Shown: positions 17,184 through 26,818 of the stretch, piece after piece
Layout of the letters: every line of letters begins with the position of its first letter
How positions within the stretch are numbered: position 1 is the stretch's first letter
NCBI GenBank assembly: GCA_964414185.1
Contig: CAYPVK010000007.1
Location: 1-64,000, forward strand
From: UBA7488 sp964414185
GTDB taxonomy: Bacteria; Pseudomonadota; Alphaproteobacteria; CAAHEQ01; UBA3637
Direction of reading: 5' to 3'
Length of the DNA: 64,000 bases
The notes under the pieces: generated by a model
Told to the model about the DNA's origin: nothing
The model's input: the letters and a program-made list of their open reading frames with translations, nothing else
The model's database searches: none
Program-made: the position numbers and the translations under genes

Positions 17184-19145
17184 ATGCAATACCGAATAAC
17201 TGTTTTATTTCCGTCCCCGCTGCCGTGTTTTGATTATAAATCGGATGTAGAGCTTGTCCCCGGAACATTTGTTTATGCTCCGTTCGGGCGCAAACAAACA
17301 CTCGGCGTTGTATGGGATAAAGCGCCCAATTTAAATTTTGATGACGCTAAGGTCAAACAAATTTCCACCGTGTGCGATATGGAACCGTTGCCCACCCAAA
17401 GTATTGATTTCATCAATTGGGTGGCAAAATACACACTTTCACCGCCGGGCGCGGTTTTAAAAATGGCATTAATATCGGATTTGGAAAAAAGCTCAAAAAA
17501 ACCTTGTGTCTTTGAAACGCCCGATTCCACCCATCAACTGATTATTTTTTCCGAAGAACAACAAGCGGCCGTTGAAACACTTAACGCCAAAATCGGTGGC
17601 GGATTCAATGTTTCATTATTGGATGGCGTTACGGGTTCGGGCAAAACGGAAGTTTATTTTGAAACACTGTCAAATGCTTTAAAAAAAGGCGGGCAAGTGT
17701 TGGTTTTGCTGCCCGAAATCATATTAACGGCCGCTTGGTTGGACCGTTTTGAAAAACGTTTCGGCGTCAAACCGGCACTGTGGCATTCATCCATTACGCA
17801 AAAAACGCGCCGCGATACGTGGAAAGCGGTTAAATCGGGCCAAGCGCGCGTTATTGTCGGAGCGCGGTCGGCTTTATTTTTGCCGTTTAAAGAATTAAAA
17901 CTCATTATCGTGGATGAAGAACACGACGCCTCATTCAAACAAGAAGACGGCGTTTTGTACCATGCACGCGATATGGCTATTGTGCGTGCCAAAATCGCAA
18001 ATTGTCCGATTATTTTGGCATCGGCAACTCCCAGTTTGGAAACGTGGTGCAATATGGCAGCGGGCAAATATGACCATGTCAGCTTGCCGTCCCGTTATGC
18101 CAAAGCCGTTATGCCGGATATTCATATCGTTGATATGCGTGCCCGTGAAAAAGGCCCCGTAAAATTTATATCGGAAACGTTAAAAGGGCATATTGCCCAA
18201 ACGTTGGCACGGCATGAACAAACATTGTTGTTTATCAATCGCCGCGGCTATGCGCCATTGGTTTTGTGCCGCGCGTGCGGGGAAAGATTGAAATGCCCCC
18301 ATTGTTCGGCATGGCTTGTCGAACACCGGCGCGGCGGATACGTCCAATGCCACCACTGCGGCTATACGAAAAAAACACCGACCGCCTGCCCCGCTTGCGG
18401 TGAACAAGGAACAATGGTTTCATGTGGCCCGGGCGTTGAACGCATTTACGAAGAAGTGTGCGAAGCGTTCCCCGATGCACGTTCTCAAATCGTTACGTCG
18501 GATACATTAAACAACCCCAAAGAATTTGCCGAACTGTTGGATAAAATGGCAAACGGGTTGTTGGATATTTTAATCGGCACGCAAATGCTTGCCAAAGGGC
18601 ACCATTTTGCAAATTTAACATTGGTCGGCGTCATTGATGCCGATATGGGATTGGCGGGCGGCGATTTACGTGCATCGGAACGTACGTTTCAGTTATTGCA
18701 TCAGGTTATGGGGCGAGCCGGACGTGAAAATAAAAAAGGAACGGCTTTGTTGCAATCCTATTTGCCCGATAATGCGATTATTCAGGCATTAAAAAACAAT
18801 GATCGCAGCGGTTTTTTAAATGAAGAAATGACGGCACGGCAACTGTTGAATATGCCGCCGTTCGGTAAATTAGCCGGCATTATCATCAGCGGCAAAAATG
18901 AAGAATTAACCTATAAAACGGCACAAAATTTGATTAAAGCCGCACCCTTTATGGCCGGTGTGGAAGTATTGGGCCCCGTCCCTGCCCCGTTAGCATTGTT
19001 GCGCGGCAAATATCGTTTTCGGATATTGGTAAAAAGTAACAAAGAAATCAAATTGCAACAAATTTTAACCCGTTGGATGGCGCTGGTCAATATTCCGTCC
19101 GGCGTTGATATCCGTTTGGACATTGATCCGTACAGTTTTTTTTAA
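17184..19145 (+). CDS. priA: Primosomal protein N' (replication restart helicase PriA)
   Basis: A 653-residue 3'-5' helicase that reloads the replisome at abandoned forks. The N-terminal 3'-DNA-end-binding domain (1-105) is shortish but present. Walker A GVTGSGKT is at 148-155, DEEH at 244-247, and SATPSLE follows. A zinc-binding insert holds the paired CxxC motifs (CRACG, CPHC, CHHCG, CPACG). The GRAGRE motif closes the motor. SD AAAGGATA lies 11 bases before the ATG. Confidence 0.96.
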   Translation: MQYRITVLFPSPLPCFDYKSDVELVPGTFVYAPFGRKQTLGVVWDKAPNLNFDDAKVKQISTVCDMEPLPTQSIDFINWVAKYTLSPPGAVLKMALISDLEKSSKKPCVFETPDSTHQLIIFSEEQQAAVETLNAKIGGGFNVSLLDGVTGSGKTEVYFETLSNALKKGGQVLVLLPEIILTAAWLDRFEKRFGVKPALWHSSITQKTRRDTWKAVKSGQARVIVGARSALFLPFKELKLIIVDEEHDASFKQEDGVLYHARDMAIVRAKIANCPIILASATPSLETWCNMAAGKYDHVSLPSRYAKAVMPDIHIVDMRAREKGPVKFISETLKGHIAQTLARHEQTLLFINRRGYAPLVLCRACGERLKCPHCSAWLVEHRRGGYVQCHHCGYTKKTPTACPACGEQGTMVSCGPGVERIYEEVCEAFPDARSQIVTSDTLNNPKEFAELLDKMANGLLDILIGTQMLAKGHHFANLTLVGVIDADMGLAGGDLRASERTFQLLHQVMGRAGRENKKGTALLQSYLPDNAIIQALKNNDRSGFLNEEMTARQLLNMPPFGKLAGIIISGKNEELTYKTAQNLIKAAPFMAGVEVLGPVPAPLALLRGKYRFRILVKSNKEIKLQQILTRWMALVNIPSGVDIRLDIDPYSFF

Positions 19146-19285
19146 AACTTTCAAACATCGTTTCGGCAATTATTTTTACTGACATAACATACTAATCTTT
19201 TTAATAAATTTACTTGACAAGCGACGAAAGGATACACAAGTTATCTAAGTAAAACAATTAACTTCATTAAAAAAGGAACAAAAGT

Positions 19286-19390
19286 ATGTCGCAGTTTGGG
19301 ATGCTCGTCAAAAAAATGTTTGTTCTTTTTTTGTTTGGGGTTTTAATAGCAATTTGGGGTGTGTATGCTATTTTAATTCGCCAAAAATAA
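19286..19390 (+). CDS. Small single-pass membrane protein (34 residues)
   Basis: An ORF of 34 codons: a short polar start with two Lys (MLVKK), one hydrophobic helix (about residues 11-30) and an RQK end, giving an N-in small membrane protein by the positive-inside rule or its reverse. It has a strong SD (AAAAGGAAC) 6 bases from the ATG. It is followed 13 bases later by the 95-residue gene with its own AGGGGGG SD. Such proteins often regulate a membrane partner, but nothing here identifies one. A TTGACA at 19214-19219 may be its promoter, but the -10 is unclear. Confidence 0.55.
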   Translation: MSQFGMLVKKMFVLFLFGVLIAIWGVYAILIRQK

Positions 19391-19403
19391 AGGGGGGAAA
19401 CAA

Positions 19404-19691
19404 ATGAGTGATGTATCAACGCAAGAAGATAAAGAAATGATGAACAACGATAAATTGACAATGGATGAAAAAGAAACTTTAAAACATGAAATGAAAGAAG
19501 CTTTCGGTGAATTTCCCATTGAACTTAAACAACGCATTTTGGATACGAAAAAAGAAAAATTAAGAACTCTCTATATGATTCAAGGGTGGGCAAAAGAAAA
19601 CGGTCACGAAACGTTATCCGACTTGTTGGTCCGCAAAATTGCCCATAAAGAAGAAAAAATTTCAAAACTTGAACAGGAAATTCAAGCCTAA
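19404..19691 (+). CDS. Small charged helical protein, unrecognised
   Basis: A 95-residue, highly charged and probably all-helical protein; the last 25 residues (AHKEEKISKLEQEIQA) look like a coiled coil. No signal peptide, no Cys. SD AGGGGGGAAA. It lies between a small membrane protein and a LuxR-type regulator, 5 bases before the latter's SD region, so the three are likely co-transcribed up to the terminator at 19975. Function unknown; a partner or antagonist of the regulator is one possibility. Confidence 0.65.
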   Translation: MSDVSTQEDKEMMNNDKLTMDEKETLKHEMKEAFGEFPIELKQRILDTKKEKLRTLYMIQGWAKENGHETLSDLLVRKIAHKEEKISKLEQEIQA

Positions 19692-19708
19692 AATCTATGG
19701 AGGGGAAA

Positions 19709-19954
19709 ATGTCCGAACAAACAAAACCATATCGTAAGCAAGATTATGCTTTAGGCAACGGCCTTTTCCTTTCTGCCAGACAGGTAGCCGTATTAGAGCA
19801 ATTAAATCTGGGGCTTGCAAATAAACAAATTGCGCACAATTTAGGCGTTGCCGAACCGACCATTAAAATGCACATCAGCGCACTGTTGCGGGCTTTTAAT
19901 GTTCAAAATCGGGTGCAAGTGTTGTTGAAAGCAAAAGAAATGGGATTTATTTGA
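19709..19954 (+). CDS. Single-domain LuxR-type HTH regulator
   Basis: An 81-residue protein that is almost only a GerE/LuxR DNA-binding domain: LSARQVAVLEQLNLGLANKQIAHNLGVAEPTIKMHISALLRAF, with the canonical K-x-H of the recognition helix (TIKMHIS). There is no receiver or autoinducer domain, so it would act alone or be controlled by a partner. I prefer the ATG at 19709 (MSEQTK) because GGAGGGG is directly upstream; an in-frame ATG at 19697 overlaps that SD. It ends with UGA before a strong terminator. Confidence 0.85.
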   Translation: MSEQTKPYRKQDYALGNGLFLSARQVAVLEQLNLGLANKQIAHNLGVAEPTIKMHISALLRAFNVQNRVQVLLKAKEMGFI

Positions 19955-19974
19955 CATTTCAAATGAGATATGAC

Positions 19975-19997
19975 AGCCCCGCAAGGGGCTTTTTTTT
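19975..19997 (+). terminator. Rho-independent terminator after the LuxR-type gene
   Basis: AGCCCC-GCAA-GGGGCT forms a 6-bp GC-rich stem with a tetraloop, followed by eight T. It closes the three-gene small-protein cluster at 19286-19954. Confidence 0.92.
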
Positions 19998-20049
19998 AAT
20001 ATCGGACAACAAATTTATTTAAAACCCGCGCAAAAAATAATATCCGAAA

Positions 20050-21927
20050 TTACTTTTTCGATTTTAAATATCCCAAAACGGCAGTTACCGAAGCCGGCGT
20101 TGTCCCCGTCATGCGCATCATTGCTCCGATTGTGGCTGGGCGAGTGCGTTCCAAACGCCCGATGATTTCCGCCGATAAACCGCCGATTTTTTTGTAATTT
20201 GTATCATAGGGAATTTTTAACGCTTCATCTTTTCTGAAAGCATCAATATCCATTTGTTGACGCGCCAAATATCCGCTATAGCGTCCTTCTATTTCCAACA
20301 ATTCGGCAACATCTGTACGGATTTTTCCAAGGCTGGGCCAAGCGCGTACCAAATCGTTCCATGTTACGTTTTGATACGCCAACATATCCAACGGTGTCCG
20401 GCGCATACCGTCCTGATTGATATTAAATCCCAGCGCAATGAGTTCTTTGGGCGTATGGACAATTTGCGATATATGTTTTTTGGCTTCTTCATACAATTTT
20501 TTCTTATTCAAAAAGGCTTGGCGCCGCTCTTCGCCAACGCAACCGATATCAATACCCTTCCCGGTCAAACGCATATCGGCATTGTCCGCCCGCATCGTCA
20601 AACGGTATTCGGCACGCGACGTAAACAAACGATAGGGTTCATCGACGCCAAGCGTTGTAATATCGTCTATCATCACGCCCAAATAGCTGTCCGCCCGGTC
20701 AAAAGTCAATGTATCCGTACGACCAAGTGCTTTTAATGCGGCATTGACACCTGCTACCAAACCTTGGCCGGCAGCTTCTTCATAACCCGTCGTACCGTTG
20801 ATTTGTCCTGCCAAAAACAACCCGTCGACTTTTTTTGTTTCCAATGTGATTTTAAGTTCTCTGGGGTCGACGTAATCATATTCAATCGCATAGGCATAAC
20901 GCAAAATTTTAACATTTTCCAACCCCGGAATCGTGCGCAAAAATGCCTCTTGCACATCTTTGGGCATAGATGTTGAAATCCCGTTCGGGTAAATGGAATT
21001 GCCCTCTTTCGTTTCGGGTTCCAAAAAAATATGATGGCTATTGCGCCCTGCAAAGCGCACGATTTTATCTTCAATACTTGGGCAATATCTGGGACCCACG
21101 GATTTAATTTGCCCCGAATACATCGGCGCACGGGATAAATTATCCGTTAAAATTTTATGCGTTTCAATCGTTGTGTGCGTAATATAACACGGCAACTGTT
21201 CGGGATTAAAATCTTTTGTCAAGTATGAAAACGGCCGCGGGGGCATATCGCCGTCTTGACGTTCGCATTTTGTCCAATCAATCGAATTTTTATCCAATCG
21301 CGCAGGCGTCCCCGTTTTCAGGCGTGACACCGTCAATCCCATATTTTTTAACGCCGGCGTAATCCCCGAACTTGCCGGTTCTCCGTAACGACCGCCGGGC
21401 GTTTTTTCTTCCCCGATATGCATTAAGCCGTTTAAAAAGGTCCCCGTTGTAATGACAACGCTTGATGCACGGATATCTTCACCGCCTGCCCGAACCCCCA
21501 AAACTTTATGAGCGACCAATTCACCGTCAATTGTGTTTATCGGCATAAATAAAATATCATCGGCAGATGCTTCCATTAAAGTCAAATTCGGGTAATCCGA
21601 TAAAATACGTTGCATTTCAAATTTATAAGCTTCTTTATCGGCTTGCGCGCGCGGGCCTTGTACGGCGGCACCTTTGGAAGAATTCAGCATACGAAATTGC
21701 AAGCCTGTTTTATCAATAACGCGCCCCATTAACCCGTCCAACGCATCCACTTCACGCACAACGGTGCCTTTGCCCAAACCGCCGATGGCCGGATTGCAAG
21801 ACATATCGCCGATGGTTGCGATTTTGTGCGTGATAAGAACGGTTTTTGCTCCCGTTCGGGCTGCTGCGGCCGCCGCTTCAATACCGGCATGACCGCCGCC
21901 GACAACTATTACATCAAAAGCTTTCAT
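20050..21927 (-). CDS. mnmG: tRNA uridine-5-carboxymethylaminomethyl modification enzyme MnmG
   Basis: FAD-dependent partner of MnmE that modifies the wobble uridine (cmnm5U34) of tRNAs reading A/G-ending codons. 625 residues, full length. The dinucleotide-binding GGGHAGIEAA is at the N-terminus, then CNPAIGGLGKG, and the C-terminal GidA-associated helical domain. It is the last gene of the rpmH-to-mnmG minus-strand block, 112 bases after mnmE. SD CAGGTAG. Confidence 0.97.
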   Translation of the reverse strand: MKAFDVIVVGGGHAGIEAAAAAARTGAKTVLITHKIATIGDMSCNPAIGGLGKGTVVREVDALDGLMGRVIDKTGLQFRMLNSSKGAAVQGPRAQADKEAYKFEMQRILSDYPNLTLMEASADDILFMPINTIDGELVAHKVLGVRAGGEDIRASSVVITTGTFLNGLMHIGEEKTPGGRYGEPASSGITPALKNMGLTVSRLKTGTPARLDKNSIDWTKCERQDGDMPPRPFSYLTKDFNPEQLPCYITHTTIETHKILTDNLSRAPMYSGQIKSVGPRYCPSIEDKIVRFAGRNSHHIFLEPETKEGNSIYPNGISTSMPKDVQEAFLRTIPGLENVKILRYAYAIEYDYVDPRELKITLETKKVDGLFLAGQINGTTGYEEAAGQGLVAGVNAALKALGRTDTLTFDRADSYLGVMIDDITTLGVDEPYRLFTSRAEYRLTMRADNADMRLTGKGIDIGCVGEERRQAFLNKKKLYEEAKKHISQIVHTPKELIALGFNINQDGMRRTPLDMLAYQNVTWNDLVRAWPSLGKIRTDVAELLEIEGRYSGYLARQQMDIDAFRKDEALKIPYDTNYKKIGGLSAEIIGRLERTRPATIGAMMRMTGTTPASVTAVLGYLKSKK

Positions 21928-22039
21928 TTTTCTACCTGTTTTTTATGATGCTTTATACTCTTTTATGATAAGTTTGTAAAGCAAGAATTAAAATAGATTA
22001 TATGCGAACATAAAAAGTAAAAAATACATTTTATCAATT

Positions 22040-23368
22040 TTATTTCCCGATACAAAAATCGCGGAAAATAACATCCAACAATTCATCGGCATCAATAACG
22101 CCCGTGATACGCCCCAATGCTCGGTTAGCCATCCGCAAATCTTCGGCTTTTAATTCCAATTCGGGAGCATTTAAAGAATTTTCAAGAGCTTTTTGGCATT
22201 CTTTCAAAGCAATGCGATAACGTTCCCGCGTAATAACGCCGTTTTGCGCCATTGCCAAGGAATCGGACAAAACAGATTTAATTTTATCCCATAACGCATC
22301 AATGCCATCACCCGTTTTGGCACTGATTACGTCTTCTTTTATTTCACGCGAAACTTCATCAACCTTATTCCACAAAGTTAAAATATGTTTATTTGCCAAT
22401 TCATCGGGCAATTTGTCAACATGCGGATAATTTTTGGCATCCAGCACATGCAAAATCAAATCGGCATCGGACGCTTTTTTGACGGCACGGCGAATACCTT
22501 CGGATTCAATTTCTTCCGTCCCTTCGCGTAATCCCGCCGTATCGGCCAAAATAACGGGGAAACCCGCAACATCCAAATGCGCTTCAACCACGTCACGTGT
22601 CGTTCCCGCGGTTTGAGAAACGATTGCCACATCTTTTTTTGTTAATGCATTTATCAAAGATGATTTGCCGACATTCGGTACGCCGACAATGGCAACCAAA
22701 AACCCTTCGCGCAAACGCTGCCCGATTTTCTTATCATCAAGATGTGCTTTAATATCATTAATTAATTTATTGATTTGTAAATCTATTTTATCTAAATTTT
22801 CTTGCGGAATTTCTTCTTCGGGAAAATCAATAAAGGCTTCCAAATATGCCATATGATGCTTTAAATCGGCACGCCATCCTTCATATAGGGCACTCAAATT
22901 TCCGTCCATCTGTGAAAAAGCCTGCGCGCGTTGCAATTCGGTTTCGGCATCGATTAAATCCATTAATCCTTCGGCCTTTGTCAAATCCATTTTGCCCGCA
23001 ACAACGGCACGACGCGAATATTCGCCGGGTTCCGCCGGACGACAACCGTCAATTTTGCCGATAGCTCCCATCACGGCATTAATAACGCCCCTGCCCCCGT
23101 GAACATGAAATTCAACGACGTCTTCGCCGGTAAAACTGTAAGGCCCCTTAAAATAAATCATCAACGGTTTGTCAAGAACAATACCGTCCGATTTAATTTC
23201 GGTAAAATATGCATAGCGGGGCTTTGGATTTTCTATTCGGGTTAAACAATGAACAACTTCCAACACTTTTTTACCCGATACGCGGATGACGGCAACACCA
23301 CCTTTGCCTGCACCAGACGAAAGGGCATAAATGGTATCTTGTGTATTGTAAGACGGCGTTGTTATCAT
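22040..23368 (-). CDS. mnmE: tRNA modification GTPase MnmE
   Basis: K+-activated GTPase that works with MnmG on tRNA U34. 442 residues. The N-terminal tetrahydrofolate-binding domain contains SGAGKGGVAVIRVSG. The G domain has G1 GVPNVGKSS, DTAGLRE and NKVDE. The C-terminus FCIGK keeps the catalytic Cys motif C(I/L)GK. SD AAAGGATAA. Confidence 0.97.
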   Translation of the reverse strand: MITTPSYNTQDTIYALSSGAGKGGVAVIRVSGKKVLEVVHCLTRIENPKPRYAYFTEIKSDGIVLDKPLMIYFKGPYSFTGEDVVEFHVHGGRGVINAVMGAIGKIDGCRPAEPGEYSRRAVVAGKMDLTKAEGLMDLIDAETELQRAQAFSQMDGNLSALYEGWRADLKHHMAYLEAFIDFPEEEIPQENLDKIDLQINKLINDIKAHLDDKKIGQRLREGFLVAIVGVPNVGKSSLINALTKKDVAIVSQTAGTTRDVVEAHLDVAGFPVILADTAGLREGTEEIESEGIRRAVKKASDADLILHVLDAKNYPHVDKLPDELANKHILTLWNKVDEVSREIKEDVISAKTGDGIDALWDKIKSVLSDSLAMAQNGVITRERYRIALKECQKALENSLNAPELELKAEDLRMANRALGRITGVIDADELLDVIFRDFCIGK

Positions 23369-23412
23369 GGCATTATCCTTTGTATTGTATATGATAATCC
23401 GAAATACGGACG

Positions 23413-24054
23413 TTAAATTCCTTCGACCACTTTTGCGATTTCGACCCGCACCAAATCAATATTGATGTTTTTTTCCGATGAAGTCACGATAATTTCCGGA
23501 TAACACGCAACATGCGTCTTGCCGATTTCGTGTGTTTTTTGCAAAACTTTTTCCGAATCGATGCGTGAAATCTTATCGCATTTTGTTAAAATGATTTGGT
23601 AACAAACCGCTGCCGCATCCAACATTTTCATAATTTTCAAATCCACTTCTTTAATGCCGTGACGCGCATCAATTAACAAAAACACGCGGCGTAACTGAAC
23701 CCGTCCGCGCAAATAAGCATGAATCATCCGCGTCCAGGATTGCACCATTTTTTCAGGTGCCTGTGCATAGCCATAGCCGGGCAAATCAACCAGATGGCAC
23801 GCATCATCGACTTTGAAATAATTAAGCTGTTGCGTCCGTCCGGGCGTATTGGAAGCGCGTGCCAAACCTTTAACCTTTGTAACGGCATTAATCAACGAAG
23901 ATTTGCCCACATTCGAACGTCCGGCAAAAGCTATTTCCATCAAACCGTCCGTTGGCAATTGTTCCAAATCGGCAACCCCAAGTTCAAATTCGGGACGCGT
24001 TTTAAACAACTCATCGCCGGCCTTTACCAATCGTTCCAATTCTTGCGATTCCAT
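23413..24054 (-). CDS. engB: Ribosome biogenesis GTP-binding protein EngB (YsxC/YihA)
   Basis: A 213-residue TRAFAC GTPase needed for 50S assembly. G1 is GRSNVGKSS, G2 region NTPGRTQ, G3 DLPGYGYA and G4 LTKCDK. It stands between yidC and mnmE, as in many alphaproteobacteria. The SD is CAGGTGG. Confidence 0.95.
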   Translation of the reverse strand: MESQELERLVKAGDELFKTRPEFELGVADLEQLPTDGLMEIAFAGRSNVGKSSLINAVTKVKGLARASNTPGRTQQLNYFKVDDACHLVDLPGYGYAQAPEKMVQSWTRMIHAYLRGRVQLRRVFLLIDARHGIKEVDLKIMKMLDAAAVCYQIILTKCDKISRIDSEKVLQKTHEIGKTHVACYPEIIVTSSEKNINIDLVRVEIAKVVEGI

Positions 24055-24145
24055 AATCCACCTGCTTCCATATTTTTAAATAAACGGGGCGGCAAAATAA
24101 ATGTAAACCGCCCCTCGGCATTTTATTAAAAAACCTGCGGCGCCT

Positions 24146-25813
24146 TTATTTCACGCCGACTTTTTTCATAATGTATTTTTGTTGAATAATCGACAAAACA
24201 TTGCTCCAAGCCCAATAAATCACCAACCCGGATGCAAAATGCCCCAACATAAACGTGAAAATAACCGGCATCATTTTAAACATATTGGCTTGCGCTTTGT
24301 CTGTCGGCGCGGGGCCCAATTTTTGTTGAATATACATCGTGATTCCCATGACAATCGGCCATACACCGATATTTAAAACGCTTGGAATCGGCCAATCGAT
24401 TAATCCGAACAATGTAAATACCGAAGACGGATCGGGTGCCGATAAATCTTGAATCCAACCGAAAAACGGTGCTTGACGCATATTAATCGATACGGATAAC
24501 ACTTTGTAAAGCGCGAAGAAAACCGGAATTTGAATCAACATCGGCAAACATCCGCCCGCCGGATTGATTTTTTCACGCTTATACAAATTCATCGTTTCTT
24601 GTTGCAACATCATGCGGTTGTCTTTATAACGATCCTGTATAGCTTTTAATTTCGGCTGAACCTTTCGCATTTTGGCCATGCTTTCATAAGATTTCGTTGC
24701 AATCGGCAACATCGCAATACGTAAAAGCGTTGCAAAAATCAAAATGGCGACGCCCATATTTCCGACCAACAGATACAGCCAATTCAAGAAATACAAAAAC
24801 GGTTTCGTTAAGAAATAAAACCATCCGAAATCAATGCTTAAATCAAATTTGGGGATACCCAAATTTTCGCCATAGGCATTGATTAATGACAACTGTTTGG
24901 CCCCCGCGAACAAATAGGTTACTTTTGTCACGCTTGAACCGGAGGCGACAGTTTCTCCCGGCGTTTGGAACATAGCCGTATACAAATTGCCGTTTTGGCT
25001 GAACGCCACTTCGACATTTTTCGTTTTTTGATCAAAAATCAAAGCTGTTTGCCAATATTTTTCGGTAATGCCGAGCCAGCCGCCCGTTGTTTTTTCTTTA
25101 AACGGATCGTCTTCAACATCATCCAATTTCTTTTCAACCAGTTTGTTATCAAACACGCCGATAAAACCTTCATGCACGGGCGATACATTGAATGCTGTAT
25201 CCATTCGGCGATTTATTTGTCCGTTCAAAGCAACCGAAATCGTTTCGTTTTTAAGGTTGTAAATCGTGTCTTTGAACGTAAACATATATGCATCGTCCAC
25301 CGAAATTACGCGTTCAATGCGTACGTCTTTATTCGCGTATGTCAGTGTTAACGGCGTTTGAGGCGTCAATTTAACCCCGTCAGATTCCCAAACGGCATTA
25401 TCCGTCGGCAACACGACATTCGGGCTTGTCCAATTAAGCGTTGTCCAATAATCATGCGGCTTTAAAAGCGTTACATCCGGGCTGTCGGGTGCCGTTGTTT
25501 CACGATATTTTGTCAAAGTCAACAAATCAATGCCGCCGCCGGAAATGCTGACGGTTCCTTTGATCATATCATTTTGAAGAGGCAAAACAGCGGCTTCAAC
25601 AGTGTCTTTCGGTTCAACAATATTTGCCGTATTAATCGGTTGAACGGGCGTCGGCTGAGCCGGTTCGGCCAATTCCAACCCTTGTGTTGAAGGAATGGTA
25701 TCTTTGGGAGTCGGGAAAATATAATCCAGTGAAAACAACAACACTAAAATCAACACCAGCGCCAATCCTAAATTTCTTTGTTCTTGTTTTGTTGCATCAA
25801 TAGATTTCGACAT
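24146..25813 (-). CDS. yidC: Membrane protein insertase YidC
   Basis: Oxa1-family insertase, 555 residues. An N-terminal membrane helix (about 15-32) is followed by the large periplasmic P1 domain (to about 340), then the conserved five-helix core with MLPIATKSYESMAKMRK, the cytoplasmic coiled-coil and GCLPMLIQIPVFFALYKVL, which are typical of gram-negative YidC. It starts at the base before the yidD stop; the two are translationally coupled. Confidence 0.97.
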   Translation of the reverse strand: MSKSIDATKQEQRNLGLALVLILVLLFSLDYIFPTPKDTIPSTQGLELAEPAQPTPVQPINTANIVEPKDTVEAAVLPLQNDMIKGTVSISGGGIDLLTLTKYRETTAPDSPDVTLLKPHDYWTTLNWTSPNVVLPTDNAVWESDGVKLTPQTPLTLTYANKDVRIERVISVDDAYMFTFKDTIYNLKNETISVALNGQINRRMDTAFNVSPVHEGFIGVFDNKLVEKKLDDVEDDPFKEKTTGGWLGITEKYWQTALIFDQKTKNVEVAFSQNGNLYTAMFQTPGETVASGSSVTKVTYLFAGAKQLSLINAYGENLGIPKFDLSIDFGWFYFLTKPFLYFLNWLYLLVGNMGVAILIFATLLRIAMLPIATKSYESMAKMRKVQPKLKAIQDRYKDNRMMLQQETMNLYKREKINPAGGCLPMLIQIPVFFALYKVLSVSINMRQAPFFGWIQDLSAPDPSSVFTLFGLIDWPIPSVLNIGVWPIVMGITMYIQQKLGPAPTDKAQANMFKMMPVIFTFMLGHFASGLVIYWAWSNVLSIIQQKYIMKKVGVK

Positions 25814-26059
25814 TTATTTTCCTTTTTTGTTTTTCTTTTCAATAACTTGCGGCACAGGGTCATAACCGTGTCCGCCCCATGGATGACATTTAAAAATACG
25901 TTTGAGCGTTAATATAGCACCTTTAAAGGAGCCATGCAACAAAAAAGCTTGCTTGGCATATTCCGAACATGTCGGTTCAAATCGGCAAGTCCGCCCCATA
26001 AAGGAAGAAAAAGTCAGCTGATAAAAACGGATGAGAAATAAAAAAACATGTTTCATCAT
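25814..26059 (-). CDS. yidD: Membrane protein insertion efficiency factor YidD
   Basis: An 81-residue DUF37 protein, with the diagnostic C-rich core RFEPTCSEYAKQA and HPWGGHGYDPVP. It assists YidC/Sec insertion and sits between rnpA and yidC as in most bacteria. The N-terminal helix (VFLFLIRFYQLTF) may bind the membrane. Two ATGs in tandem (MMKH); either could be the start. Confidence 0.95.
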   Translation of the reverse strand: MMKHVFLFLIRFYQLTFSSFMGRTCRFEPTCSEYAKQAFLLHGSFKGAILTLKRIFKCHPWGGHGYDPVPQVIEKKNKKGK

Positions 26060-26136
26060 TTATACCCGATTTTGAGTGCAAAGAAAGGCGTTCAACAATA
26101 TTTTCATAAAGAAAATTGCCATCACCGTCCGCTTTG

Positions 26137-26460
26137 TCAAATTCCGGAAATCAATTTTGCAAAATCGGCTTGCAAATCCTTAAACGGTCGACGTATCGTT
26201 TCCATACGCCCGATAATGACAAAATCGTATCCCGTTTTATCAAAGGAAGGCAACCCCAACCGAACGACTTCGCGCAATCGACGGCGGACACGGTTACGAA
26301 CAACGGCATTCCCCACCTTTTTCGTTACGGTAAAACCGATACGGTTAATACCCAACGCGTTTTCTTTAAATTGCAAAACAAGGCCGGAAGACACAATCTT
26401 CCGCCCTTTATTTGCAATTTCCAAAAACTGTCTTCTTTTTTTTAGTTTGGCGGTTTTCAT
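26137..26460 (-). CDS. rnpA: Ribonuclease P protein component
   Basis: The 107-residue protein subunit of RNase P; it helps the RNA subunit (encoded at 57767-58150) to cut 5' leaders from tRNA precursors. The RNR signature NRVRRRLREVVR is clear. I chose the ATG at 26458-26460 (MKTAKLKKR) because AAAGGGG is placed just before it; a longer frame starts at a TTG that would overlap rpmH's end and has no SD. It lies 34 bases after rpmH. Confidence 0.95.
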   Translation of the reverse strand: MKTAKLKKRRQFLEIANKGRKIVSSGLVLQFKENALGINRIGFTVTKKVGNAVVRNRVRRRLREVVRLGLPSFDKTGYDFVIIGRMETIRRPFKDLQADFAKLISGI

Positions 26461-26494
26461 GACGCCGCCCCTTTCCGTTAAGCTCGACAAAAGC

Positions 26495-26629
26495 TTAAGC
26501 GCTCAATTTTTTACGACCTTTGCGGCGACGTGCATTCAATACGGCGCGGCCACCGACAGTTGCCATTCTGGCACGGAAACCATGTCTGCGCGTGCGGACG
26601 ATTTTGCTTGGTTGATATGTTCTTTTCAT
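26495..26629 (-). CDS. rpmH: 50S ribosomal protein L34
   Basis: The 44-residue protein reads MKRTYQPSKIVRTRRHGF ... and ends RRRKGRKKLSA, the classic L34 sequence. It is very basic and binds 23S rRNA in the large subunit. The SD AGGAGTAG lies upstream of the ATG. It is first in the rpmH-rnpA-yidD-yidC order. Confidence 0.97.
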   Translation of the reverse strand: MKRTYQPSKIVRTRRHGFRARMATVGGRAVLNARRRKGRKKLSA

Positions 26630-26772
26630 GACTCTACTCCTTTATAATCGGCCGCTGTTGTCACAACATGCCGTGAACCGTTGATTTTTATCTGTTTTCA
26701 TGTGCGCTTGCGTTTTAAATTTTTGAAAAACAAACGGCGCAGCATTTATGATTGCTCACAAATTTGTACGCT

Positions 26773-26801
26773 TTTATACCTTTTTTCGACATTAAAGTCA
26801 A
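26773..26801 (-). promoter_or_regulatory. Sigma-70 promoter for rpmH-rnpA
   Basis: Read on the minus strand: -35 TTGACT, 17-base spacer, -10 TATAAA. Transcription would begin near 26766, giving a leader of about 137 nt before rpmH. The spacing and match are good and the promoter sits in the only sizeable gap upstream of the block. Confidence 0.75.
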
Positions 26802-26818
26802 GCATTATTTTGATTTTT

